Positions 19,977 through 27,704 of a stretch of 59,713 nt of DNA are shown here, one piece after another; position 1 is the first letter of the stretch, and every line of letters starts with the position of its first letter. A program made the translations under genes and the position numbers. The stretch is from Rhodospirillales bacterium (lineage in GTDB: Bacteria > Pseudomonadota > Alphaproteobacteria > Rhodospirillales > UBA2165). The stretch spans positions 1 to 59,713 of the forward strand of contig JAJECC010000079.1 of assembly GCA_022822205.1 (NCBI GenBank), read 5' to 3'. The notes beneath the pieces are model-generated. The model was given only the letters and a program-made list of their open reading frames with translations, made no database searches and had not been told where the DNA came from.

Positions 19977-20690
19977 CTAGCTCTCCGACTGACGTGAGAT
20001 GATGGCGGAGAACTCACCGGAGAAGGTATCCAGGCGGTCGCCGTAGCGGTCCATATCCTTGGAAATCTTGTTGTAGGCGATGACCGCGGGGATCGCGGCA
20101 AGCAATCCGAGCGCCGTGGCAAACAAGGCTTCCGCTATGCCCGGCGCCACCACCGCAAGGCTGGTGTTCTTGGAAATGGCGATGGCCTGAAAGCTGTTCA
20201 TGATCCCCCAGACGGTGCCGAACAGGCCGATGAAAGGCGCGGTCGATCCGGTGGTGGCGAGGATGGTCAGCTGCCGTTCGATCCGTTCGACCTCGCGGGT
20301 CACCGTGACATCCATCACCCGGTCCACCCGGTCGATCATGGTCTTGCCGGTATCGCGCGAGGTTTCGGCCGAGCGCCGCCATTCGCGCATCGCCGCGCCG
20401 AACACCGCCGCCATCGGCTCGCGGGGATTGACACCCGATTTTTCATAAAGCTCATCGAGGGAACCGCCCGACCAGAACGTGTCTTCGAATTCGTCCGCGG
20501 CCCGGTTCAGGCGCCGAAGACGCATGACCTTGTCGATGATGATTGCCCAGCACCAGACCGAGGCGATGACGAGAATGACCATCACCGCCTTGACCACGAT
20601 GTCGGCTTTCAGGAACAGCGCCACCAGCGAAAAATCGGTGGCGGCGATGACGCCCGCTATCCGTGCGGCTTCGACCGCGTTTCCTTCCAT
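19977..20690 (-). CDS. tolQ: Proton channel subunit TolQ, 237 aa
   Basis: A MotA/TolQ/ExbB inner-membrane channel with three membrane segments, near residues 22-45, 138-165 and 178-200. The conserved GLFGTVWGIMNSF and LFATALGLLAAIPAVIAYN segments are present. With TolR it harvests the proton gradient to energise TolA during division and outer-membrane maintenance. It is the first of the tolQRAB-pal-cpoB cluster, 9 bases downstream of ybgC. Confidence 0.97.
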   Translation of the reverse strand: MEGNAVEAARIAGVIAATDFSLVALFLKADIVVKAVMVILVIASVWCWAIIIDKVMRLRRLNRAADEFEDTFWSGGSLDELYEKSGVNPREPMAAVFGAAMREWRRSAETSRDTGKTMIDRVDRVMDVTVTREVERIERQLTILATTGSTAPFIGLFGTVWGIMNSFQAIAISKNTSLAVVAPGIAEALFATALGLLAAIPAVIAYNKISKDMDRYGDRLDTFSGEFSAIISRQSES

Positions 20691-20699
20691 TGACCTACC

Positions 20700-21143
20700 T
20701 CACGAAGTTTCAACCAGATAGCCGGCCATTTTGGCGCGGACCGGTTCCGGTATCCGCGCCGCCCTGCCGGCCCCGGTCATACAGACCAAACGTAAATCCA
20801 TGCTTACCAGCAGCTCTCCGTCCCGAAAGACGTTCTGCTCCATCCCGAACGACGCGCCGGCTATCTCGACGATGCGGGTATGCACCTCCAACGCCTCGTC
20901 GTGAAACGCCGGTTTGGCGTAATCGGCGGTGCACCGGCGGACGGCAAGCACCACCCCGAATTCCTCAAGGATTTGGGCCTGTCCGAAGCCGATTTCGCGC
21001 AGGAATTCGGTCCGTGCCCGCTCGGCGAACCGCAGGTAGTTGGCGTAATAGACGACGCCCGCCGCATCCGTATCCTCGTAATAGACGCGGATCGGGAATA
21101 CATGGGTGAGCTGGGCCGGCTGTCCCGGCGAGGCCTCATTCAT
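20700..21143 (-). CDS. ybgC: Tol-Pal associated acyl-CoA thioesterase YbgC
   Basis: A hotdog-fold thioesterase of the 4-hydroxybenzoyl-CoA type. The catalytic signature [17 protein letters not shown] is complete (about residues 21-37), with the active-site Asp. Its substrate in the cell is an acyl-CoA, and its place upstream of tolQ is conserved in proteobacteria. The ATG at 21143 (147 aa) is preferred over the one at 21152, because GGAGAGG is then at proper distance. The start overlaps the 3' end of ruvB by 8 bases. Confidence 0.94.
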   Translation of the reverse strand: MNEASPGQPAQLTHVFPIRVYYEDTDAAGVVYYANYLRFAERARTEFLREIGFGQAQILEEFGVVLAVRRCTADYAKPAFHDEALEVHTRIVEIAGASFGMEQNVFRDGELLVSMDLRLVCMTGAGRAARIPEPVRAKMAGYLVETS

Positions 21144-22182
21144 CGGCGTCATCCTCTCCGGTGGTCAGCAGTTCGAGCTGCTTGATGTTCGAGGGTACGG
21201 TTATCCCGAGGTGACGATAGGCGCCTTCGGCCAGCACCCGCCCCCGGGGGGTCCGCATCAGCAGTCCCTGCTGAATGAGAAACGGCTCGACCACTTCTTC
21301 GATGGTGTCCCGCTCCTCCGACAAGGCCGCCGACAGCGTCTCGGCGCCCACCGGACCGCCGCCGTAATTCTCGGCGATGCACATCAGGTATTTCCGGTCG
21401 AGGGAGTCGAGACCCTTGCCGTCCACTTCGAGGCGGTTGAGGGCCGCATCGGCGGACGCCGCATCGATCCCGGCCGCGCCCGACACCTCGGCGAAGTCCC
21501 GTACCCGGCGGAGCAGACGGCCGGCGACGCGGGGCGTGCCCCGGGAGCGCTTGGCGATCTCCGCCGCGCCCTCGTCCGAAATGCCGGTGCCGAGAATCTT
21601 GGCGGCCCGCGAAATGATCTTCTGCAAATCCGCCGCACCGTAATACTGGACCCGGAGCGGGATGCCGAAACGCTCGCGGAGCGGCGTCGAGATGAGGCCC
21701 GAGCGGGTGGTCGCGCCAACCAGGGTGAACGGGTTGAGATCGATACGGACACTGCGCGCCGCCGGGCCCTCGCCGATGATCAGGTCGAGCTGAAAATCCT
21801 CCACCGCCGGATAGAGCACCTCCTCCACCGCCGGGTTGAGCCGGTGAATTTCATCGATGAACAGCACATCCCGGGGCTGGAGATTGGTGAGGATGGCGGC
21901 CAGGTCCCCCGCCCGGACGATGACCGGTCCCGACGTGGCGCGAAAACCGACGCCGAGCTCCCGGGAGACGATCTGCGCCAGCGTGGTCTTGCCGAGACCC
22001 GGGGGCCCATAGAGCAGCACATGATCCATGGCCTCGCCGCGGCCCCTGGCCGCATCGACGAACACCTTCAGATTGTCGCAGACCTGGGGCTGGCCGACGA
22101 ATTCCTCGAGGCTCCGCGGCCGGGTCGAAGCGTCTCCCGCATCGTCGGGGACGGCGTCGGCGGCGATTACCCGGTCGTTCAT
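21136..22182 (-). CDS. ruvB: Holliday junction helicase RuvB, 348 aa
   Basis: The hexameric AAA+ motor that drives branch migration with RuvA. Signatures: [14 protein letters not shown], Walker [12 protein letters not shown], Walker [11 protein letters not shown], sensor 1 [18 protein letters not shown], and the C-terminal winged helix ([21 protein letters not shown]). It ends with an acidic tail. It lies 13 bases after ruvA. Confidence 0.97.
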   Translation of the reverse strand: MNDRVIAADAVPDDAGDASTRPRSLEEFVGQPQVCDNLKVFVDAARGRGEAMDHVLLYGPPGLGKTTLAQIVSRELGVGFRATSGPVIVRAGDLAAILTNLQPRDVLFIDEIHRLNPAVEEVLYPAVEDFQLDLIIGEGPAARSVRIDLNPFTLVGATTRSGLISTPLRERFGIPLRVQYYGAADLQKIISRAAKILGTGISDEGAAEIAKRSRGTPRVAGRLLRRVRDFAEVSGAAGIDAASADAALNRLEVDGKGLDSLDRKYLMCIAENYGGGPVGAETLSAALSEERDTIEEVVEPFLIQQGLLMRTPRGRVLAEGAYRHLGITVPSNIKQLELLTTGEDDADE

Positions 22183-22195
22183 CCCCGCGTTCCCC

Positions 22196-22831
22196 TCAGC
22201 TCGCTTCGACGCCCGCGAGTTCGGCGAGGCCGTCGCGGATCAGATCCTCAAGCGCCGCCCCCTCACCCAATTTGCGGGCTGCCTGCGATACGGCGGTGAA
22301 CGCCTCGGTGCGGCCGTAACCCAAATTGACCAGCGCCGAGACCGCTTCGGCCCCCGTATTGTCCCGGGGCGCGCCGGTCCCGGCCGGCGTTCCGGACGAT
22401 GCCGCCGCCGGCTGGAAGGCGATGGCGATATCGCCGATCTTGTCCTTGAGTTCGGTGACGATCCGGGTGGCGAGCTTCTTGCCGACGCCGCTTGCCTGGG
22501 TGAACGGCGCTTCGTCACCGGCGGCGATGGCCGCCGTCATGTCGTCCGGCGGCAACGCCGATTGCAGGGCAAGGCCCACCTTGGCGCCGACACCCTGAAC
22601 CGTGGTCAGCAGCCGGAACCAGTCACGCTCGGCTTCATCGGCAAACCCATAGAGATGAATGTGATCCTCCCGCACGTGGGTCTCGATCATCAGGCTGATG
22701 GTGCCGCCCGAGGCGATGGCCCGGGCGATGGTGTGCGAAGAGGCGAACACCATGTAGCCGACCCCGTTGACGTCGATGATCAGCCAGTCGGGTCCCGACG
22801 AGTCCAACACGCCTGTAAGCCGGGCGATCAT
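22196..22831 (-). CDS. ruvA: Holliday junction binding protein RuvA, 211 aa
   Basis: The tetrameric platform that holds the four-way junction and recruits RuvB. The N-terminal OB fold starts [10 protein letters not shown], the helix-hairpin-helix segments are seen as [16 protein letters not shown] and [16 protein letters not shown], and the C-terminal domain III ([16 protein letters not shown]) contacts RuvB. Its ATG overlaps the ruvC stop as ATGA. Confidence 0.96.
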   Translation of the reverse strand: MIARLTGVLDSSGPDWLIIDVNGVGYMVFASSHTIARAIASGGTISLMIETHVREDHIHLYGFADEAERDWFRLLTTVQGVGAKVGLALQSALPPDDMTAAIAAGDEAPFTQASGVGKKLATRIVTELKDKIGDIAIAFQPAAASSGTPAGTGAPRDNTGAEAVSALVNLGYGRTEAFTAVSQAARKLGEGAALEDLIRDGLAELAGVEAS

Positions 22832-23346
22832 TGAGCGGCCTCCGCCAGGGATCGGGTTTGGCGGTGGTGGGCATGGCAGATGGCGACCGCCAGCGCGTCC
22901 GCCGCATCCGCCGTCTCGACGGCGCAGCCGGGCAAAAGCGTGCGGACCATCATCTGGATCTGCTCCTTGGCCGCGTGACCGGCGCCGACGACGCTCTTTT
23001 TCACCAGGTTGGGCGGATACTCGGCCACGGGCAGGCCGGCCTTGGCCGGCGCCAACAGCGCGACGCCCCGCGCCTGGCCAAGTTTCAACGTGGATTTCGG
23101 GTTGGCGTTGACGAATGTCTCCTCCACCGCCACCTCGTCCGGCGCATACGTCTCGATCAGTTCGGAAATGCCGTCGAACAGGGCGGCGAGACGATCGGCG
23201 AGCGCCGCGCGGCTATCGGACTTGAGCGTCCCGTCGGCCACGAAGCTCAAGTGGTTGTCCCGGACTTCGATCAGACCCCAGCCGGTCGCGGCCAGACCGG
23301 GGTCGATCCCCAATATTCGCGTGTGTCCGGTTGCCGCCAAGTTCAT
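22828..23346 (-). CDS. ruvC: Holliday junction endonuclease RuvC, 172 aa
   Basis: The nuclease that resolves Holliday junctions by symmetric nicks. The RNase H-like fold starts [14 protein letters not shown] with the first catalytic Asp, followed by [15 protein letters not shown] (catalytic Glu) and [12 protein letters not shown] (last catalytic Asp pair). It starts 9 bases after yebC and overlaps ruvA by 4 bases. Confidence 0.96.
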   Translation of the reverse strand: MNLAATGHTRILGIDPGLAATGWGLIEVRDNHLSFVADGTLKSDSRAALADRLAALFDGISELIETYAPDEVAVEETFVNANPKSTLKLGQARGVALLAPAKAGLPVAEYPPNLVKKSVVGAGHAAKEQIQMMVRTLLPGCAVETADAADALAVAICHAHHRQTRSLAEAAQ

Positions 23347-23355
23347 CCCCTCCGG

Positions 23356-24105
23356 TCAGGCGCTCAAGCGTTCCATGACGTCGTCGGAAATCTCGAAGTT
23401 GGCGGCGACGCGCTGGACATCGTCGGAATCCTCCAGGACATCCAGCAGCTTCAACAGGGTCTGCGCCTGTCCTTCGTCGACATCCACGGTATTTTGCGGC
23501 CGCCAGTCGAGGCGTGCGGTTTCCGCTTCGCCGAGCCCCCCTTCCAGCGCCTCGCGGACGGTGTTGAAGTCGTCCGGCAGACAATAGATGTCGTGACCCT
23601 CGTCCCCGGACGTGACGTCCTCGGCGCCGGCTTCGAGGGCCGCCTCGAACACCGCATCGGAATCCCCCGCGCCCGCCGGATAGTGGATCATGCCGACCCG
23701 GTCGAACATGAAACTCACCGCGCCGGTTTCGGCCAGGGTCCCGCCGTGCTTGGAGAACGCGGCCCGCACGTCGGAGGCCGTCCGGTTGCGGTTATCGGTC
23801 AACGCCTCGACAATCACCGCGACGCCGCCGGGCCCGTAGCCCTCGTAGCGGACTTCCTCGTAGTTCTCGCCGTCGTCGCCGCCCGACGCCTTCTTCACTG
23901 CCCGGTCGATATTGTCCTTCGGCATGTTGGCCTGCCGGCAGGCGGCGACGGCCGAACGCAGGCGCGGATTGGCGTCCGGATCGGATCCGCCGAGCTTGGC
24001 CGCGACGGCCACCTCGCGGATGAGTTTGGCGAAAATTTTCGCCCGCTTGGCGTCCTGCGCGCCCTTGCGGTGCATGATGTTCTTGAACTGTGAATGGCCG
24101 GCCAT
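23356..24105 (-). CDS. yebC: YebC/PmpR family transcription or translation factor
   Basis: The N-terminus [21 protein letters not shown] is the YebC signature, and [21 protein letters not shown] marks the second domain. Proteins of this family act as regulators near DNA and, in recent work, on ribosome stalling at proline runs. In alphaproteobacteria this gene usually lies directly after ymdB; here about 6 kb of foreign-looking DNA separates the two. It is the first gene of the long minus-strand block running to thiD. Confidence 0.95.
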   Translation of the reverse strand: MAGHSQFKNIMHRKGAQDAKRAKIFAKLIREVAVAAKLGGSDPDANPRLRSAVAACRQANMPKDNIDRAVKKASGGDDGENYEEVRYEGYGPGGVAVIVEALTDNRNRTASDVRAAFSKHGGTLAETGAVSFMFDRVGMIHYPAGAGDSDAVFEAALEAGAEDVTSGDEGHDIYCLPDDFNTVREALEGGLGEAETARLDWRPQNTVDVDEGQAQTLLKLLDVLEDSDDVQRVAANFEISDDVMERLSA

Positions 24106-24447
24106 GGTCCCCTGGTCTCGCTTCGTCGGGCTCGCGGTCTATCTGCGGGTGGATGTCAAAAGGCGGGTCCTGCCTGTAAACAAGCTACTCATAGTAAGGT
24201 AGGCACTGATTGCATACCACATTTTGTGGATAAGCACACGCGAGCCTTGTTTCGGTTAACAGCACATTGTGGCAAGAATGGGGCCGATTGCGGCGCTCCG
24301 GCGGACCGCCCGGCGACCCCGGAAACGACATGCCGTGAATAGCCCTTTCGGGCTTTACGAATCAAGCCCCGCGGCCATATACCTGGGTCCTGTATCATGG
24401 CCGGCCTTTCTGTTCTCATATAAGGCCGGAACCCGGGGAACGATATC
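24106..24447. other. Gene-free stretch upstream of yebC and dctP
   Basis: This 342-bp gap must contain the divergent promoters of yebC (minus) and the binding-protein gene (plus). I see no convincing -35/-10 pair. A small hairpin (AGCCC TTTC GGGCT, 24341-24354) and an inverted repeat CCGGCCTT/AAGGCCGG (24401-24408 with 24422-24429) lie just before the ribosome site of the plus-strand gene. Confidence 0.5.
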
Positions 24448-25365
24448 ATGAGCACCCGCATTACCATGGGCGGCTACCAGCCGCCGGCCAGCGTCCACAA
24501 TCGCGCCGCCGCCGTCCTGGGCGAAGAGCTTGCCCGGCAACTCGGCGACGGGATCGAATTCGTCCATCAGGGCAACATGCCCGAAAGCCACGGCATCAAG
24601 GCGATCGACCTCCTGGACATGGTGGAGGGGGGCGAGCTCACCATGTGCTATTTCGCCGGCAGCTACCTGGCCGGCCGGGTGGCCGAGGTGGGCGTCTTCG
24701 ATCTGCCGTTCGTCATCGAGAGCCGGGAGAAGGCCTATGAACTGCTGGACGGGGGCTTGGGCGGGACCATCAGGGAGAAGTTCCTCGACGTCACCGGCTT
24801 CCGGGTGCTGGCCTTCTGGGACAACGGCTTTCGCCACTTCTCCAACGGCGTGCGGCAATTGAACTCGCCCGCCGATTGCGCCGGCCTCAAGGTGCGGACG
24901 ATGAACTCCGAGCTTCACCAGGAGACCTTCCGGCTCCTCGGCATGGAGCCGGCCTTCGTCGACGTCGCCGACCTGGTGGAGGCCGCGAGGTCGGGCCGCA
25001 TCGACGTGCAGGAAAACCCGCTTACCAACACCTACCGCTTCGGCACCTATCGCCACCACAGATACATCACCCTGACCGGCCACTTCTTCGGCATCTGCCT
25101 GGTGCTGATCAACAACGAACAATACGAGGCGCTGGACGCGGATGTCCGCGAGGCCCTGGACGCCGCGGTCCGGAAAGCCACAGAGGCCCAGCGGGAATTT
25201 GCCCGGGCCGAGGATGAAGAGGTGCTGGCAAATCTGAGCCCGGACGAGAACGACGTCCACGAACTCACCGAGGATGAGCGCCAGCGGTTCGCCGACGCCG
25301 TCGCCCCGCTGGTCGAGAAGCACCGCCGGGTGCTGGGCGACGCGGTCTTCCGATACATCGACTGA
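24448..25365 (+). CDS. TRAP transporter DctP-like protein, no signal peptide, 305 aa
   Basis: The fold of a TRAP solute-binding protein is clear: PPASVHNRAAAVLGEELARQ at the N-terminus, LPFVIESREKAYELLDGG, then LKVRTMNSELHQETFRLLGM with the substrate-binding Arg, and VQENPLTNTYRFGTY. The protein starts MSTRITMGGYQPP with no signal peptide, and an in-frame TAA lies 24 bases upstream of the ATG, so a longer start is excluded. No DctQ or DctM membrane subunit is nearby. Either the protein acts in the cytoplasm, or the gene was cut from a complete system. It borders the phage-like module. Confidence 0.85.
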   Translation: MSTRITMGGYQPPASVHNRAAAVLGEELARQLGDGIEFVHQGNMPESHGIKAIDLLDMVEGGELTMCYFAGSYLAGRVAEVGVFDLPFVIESREKAYELLDGGLGGTIREKFLDVTGFRVLAFWDNGFRHFSNGVRQLNSPADCAGLKVRTMNSELHQETFRLLGMEPAFVDVADLVEAARSGRIDVQENPLTNTYRFGTYRHHRYITLTGHFFGICLVLINNEQYEALDADVREALDAAVRKATEAQREFARAEDEEVLANLSPDENDVHELTEDERQRFADAVAPLVEKHRRVLGDAVFRYID

Positions 25366-25380
25366 GAAGGTGAAAGGCGG

Positions 25381-25520
25381 CCACCGGCCCGCCGACCACA
25401 TAGCGCTCGAAGCGGAGGCCTTCGGCGGCGTAGATGCGGCGAAGCTCGTCCGTCAGGGCCGGCGTCAGCACCTCCGGCGGGATGACGGTCTCGCCCGTCG
25501 TCAGATGCACGAGCTGGGGG
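25381..25520 (-). repeat. 140-bp exact copy of the 5' end of the toxin-like gene
   Basis: This stretch is identical to 27548-27687, the codons for residues 6-52 of the modular toxin-like gene, and lies in the same orientation. Identity stops sharply at both ends (base 25380 against 27547, base 25521 against 27688). It has no start codon of its own gene and runs into unrelated sequence antisense to the DctP-like gene. It is therefore a gene fragment left at the downstream end of the module, possibly a recombination target. Confidence 0.9.
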
Positions 25521-25549
25521 GTGGGCTCAGCCTTGAGTCACATAAATCG

Positions 25550-25876
25550 TCATACGCTTAGAATTCCGGGCAATAGCACGAAGGGGACGAGAAAGATCAG
25601 GATCACAGGCGCAGCCATGGCCAGGAAAAGCCAGCCGCTTGCCCGGTTCGGATGATGCCGGACTGCTCTGACATACAATACCAAGTTGTAAGTTACCATT
25701 GGGATAGTTGATACGAGCCAACCCATAAGAGAAAGCAAAAATAGATTGGTGAAATTTAACGGTTCGTCGCCTAGGTGAAAGGTGATTACCAGAACGCCAA
25801 GATTTACATAGAAGATAACGTTGATAATCAATGCGATTCGGTGCCCAGGTGAAAGGCGGTCCCAGAATGAAGTCAC
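25550..25876 (-). CDS. Small membrane protein, candidate immunity protein, 108 aa
   Basis: The start is a GTG at 25876 with CAGGAGA 7 bases upstream. Three hydrophobic segments are visible: IALIINVIFYVNLGVLVITF (about residues 13-32), LFLLSLMGWLVSTIPMVTY and LFLAMAAPVILIFLVPFVLL near the C-terminus. It belongs to no family that I recognise. The stretch is clearly AT-richer than the flanks, like the 3' end of the toxin-like gene 52 bases upstream. A small membrane protein right after a toxin-like C-terminus is the usual arrangement of an immunity gene; that role is an inference. Confidence 0.7.
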   Translation of the reverse strand: MTSFWDRLSPGHRIALIINVIFYVNLGVLVITFHLGDEPLNFTNLFLLSLMGWLVSTIPMVTYNLVLYVRAVRHHPNRASGWLFLAMAAPVILIFLVPFVLLPGILSV

Positions 25877-25928
25877 CGAAATCTCCTGACTTGGCTACCC
25901 TGCCACCGTCACTAAAACTTATCGCGTG

Positions 25929-27704
25929 TTAGGGGTAACTGTCATCTTCCATTTTCAGAGATTCAGCAATATCGCGAACAATATCTGGAGATCGCTTGGC
26001 CAAATCCGGCAAGGCCGGAATAATATCGTCTCCTAAGTGGCCCATCAGCGACACATCTGCATTGATGAAATTGTAAGTACCTCTGCGTTCGTCGGTGACC
26101 AACTCTTTTGTTTGACGGTCGAACACAAATTCTCGTCCGTTCGGATCGACAAATTTCTCTGTATTCTTGACACCGTGGAACAGATTCTTTTCGGCAGATT
26201 GTTTTGCCCACGCACTCCCTGGTTTAGTCACCTCTTCATATGTGGGCGCGGGTCCGTTCAGGTCCTCGCGAAGCCCTTCCCGTGCGCGCCCAAGCTCTCC
26301 GAGTTTGGCAACTTCCTCCCTGACTTCGGCCAAGGTTGATTTTGCGCGCGCTCGGGCCGCGTCGATGGCACGCTGGTCGCCACCGCGAGACCTGCCGAGG
26401 GCCCTGTTAACCTCCGCCTTCGCTTTTTCATAGGCCGCAATTTTTATGTTCAGCTTCTCCCTCGCGGTCGTGATCTGGGACACGATAACCGCTAGCTCGT
26501 CCCTTGCCGCCCACATGGCGTTTTCCTTTTCCATGTGTTCGTTGAACGCGTCCGTTCCCGGCGTGAGTCCTCTGTTGACCGCGCCGATGGCGCCGAGGGA
26601 CGCGCCCGGGCCGAGATCGTTTTGAAGTTTTTCCGCTTCTTCGAGCAGCGCCGCGTTCTCCTGGGTCGGGCCGACATCGGGAATCCCCGCCGCCTTGGCG
26701 GTTTCCTTGTCGAGTTGGCCGAGCAGGTTGTCGGACCAGGCCCGCCCGTAGCTCGCCTTCAAGCCGCCGGCGATCTCGGCGGCGAGACTGGATTGCTCGA
26801 TGGTATTCAGTTTGCCGGGCCGATCGATGTCGACGGCGCCGGCCGGAGTGGCGCCGGGGGCCGTCGTCCCCGGCGCGCCCGGAGACTGTCCCGAGGTTCC
26901 GCCGCCCTGCCGGCCGAGCCCGGCGGCTTCGCGGGTCGGGCCGGCGGGACCGATGGGCGTGAAGCCCGCCGGCGTGCGTCCCAAGCCGGGGCCCAGATCA
27001 CCCGGCGCCATATCCGGCGGCGCCGCGCCGGGGGCCGGAGCGCTTTGGGCCGGCCCGGTGCGGGCTGGATCGCCGGGGTCCGGCTGCACGCCCGGCGTTT
27101 GGCCGGGCGCGGTCCGTCCGAAGGTCTCACCGGTGAGGCCCGGGCCCAGGTCGCCCGGCACCATGCCCGGCGCTTGGCCGGGCGGGGCGGTGCCGACCGG
27201 CCTGGCCGTGTCGTCTGTCGCGTCGGTCACCGCCGTCCGGCCGCGGGAGTCTTCGTTGCCGCCGTCGCCCGCATAGTCGCTGAAGCTGTTATCGCCGGTC
27301 TCGGAAGCGCCGTGGCTGGCGTGTTCGGCGTTGTAGGCGGCTTCGGCGGCGATACCCCTGAGTTCGTCCGCGCGGGTGTTGTTCTCGTCATTGTCGGCGG
27401 GATAGGACTGGTTGCCGGTGCCCGTACCTTCATCCCCGTCGTCATCCAGCCCGCCCCAGGCGGCTTCGTTGTCGGCGACGCTGTCCCCGGCGGAATCGAA
27501 GAACTCCCTGAGGCCGGTTACCGGGTTGAGGCTGTCGCCATCCGGCCCCACCGGCCCGCCGACCACATAGCGCTCGAAGCGGAGGCCTTCGGCGGCGTAG
27601 ATGCGGCGAAGCTCGTCCGTCAGGGCCGGCGTCAGCACCTCCGGCGGGATGACGGTCTCGCCCGTCGTCAGATGCACGAGCTGGGGGATCTGGGGGTCGG
27701 TCAT
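25929..27704 (-). CDS. Modular protein: phage-type N-domain and toxin-like C-terminus, 591 aa
   Basis: The ATG at 27704 overlaps the previous stop (TAATG) and follows GGGAG. Residues 10-70 form a domain (LTTGETVIPPEVLTP, then LNPVTGLREFF) that I associate with phage virion proteins. A Gly/Pro/Asp-rich linker with repeated PGDLGPGL units runs to about residue 295, followed by a helical segment to about 490. The last ~90 residues (KFVDPNGREFVFD, LVTDERRGTYNF) resemble C-terminal ends of polymorphic toxins. This 3' part is visibly AT-richer, as if swapped in. No Rhs or filamentous haemagglutinin repeats are present. The toxin assignment rests on remembered motifs only. Confidence 0.65.
   Translation of the reverse strand: MTDPQIPQLVHLTTGETVIPPEVLTPALTDELRRIYAAEGLRFERYVVGGPVGPDGDSLNPVTGLREFFDSAGDSVADNEAAWGGLDDDGDEGTGTGNQSYPADNDENNTRADELRGIAAEAAYNAEHASHGASETGDNSFSDYAGDGGNEDSRGRTAVTDATDDTARPVGTAPPGQAPGMVPGDLGPGLTGETFGRTAPGQTPGVQPDPGDPARTGPAQSAPAPGAAPPDMAPGDLGPGLGRTPAGFTPIGPAGPTREAAGLGRQGGGTSGQSPGAPGTTAPGATPAGAVDIDRPGKLNTIEQSSLAAEIAGGLKASYGRAWSDNLLGQLDKETAKAAGIPDVGPTQENAALLEEAEKLQNDLGPGASLGAIGAVNRGLTPGTDAFNEHMEKENAMWAARDELAVIVSQITTAREKLNIKIAAYEKAKAEVNRALGRSRGGDQRAIDAARARAKSTLAEVREEVAKLGELGRAREGLREDLNGPAPTYEEVTKPGSAWAKQSAEKNLFHGVKNTEKFVDPNGREFVFDRQTKELVTDERRGTYNFINADVSLMGHLGDDIIPALPDLAKRSPDIVRDIAESLKMEDDSYP
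27548..27687 (-). repeat. Parent copy of the 140-bp duplication
   Basis: This segment encodes residues 6-52 of the modular toxin-like protein and is identical base for base to 25381-25520, offset by 2167 bp. The identity must be recent or maintained by gene conversion, because no third-position change has accumulated. Confidence 0.9.
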
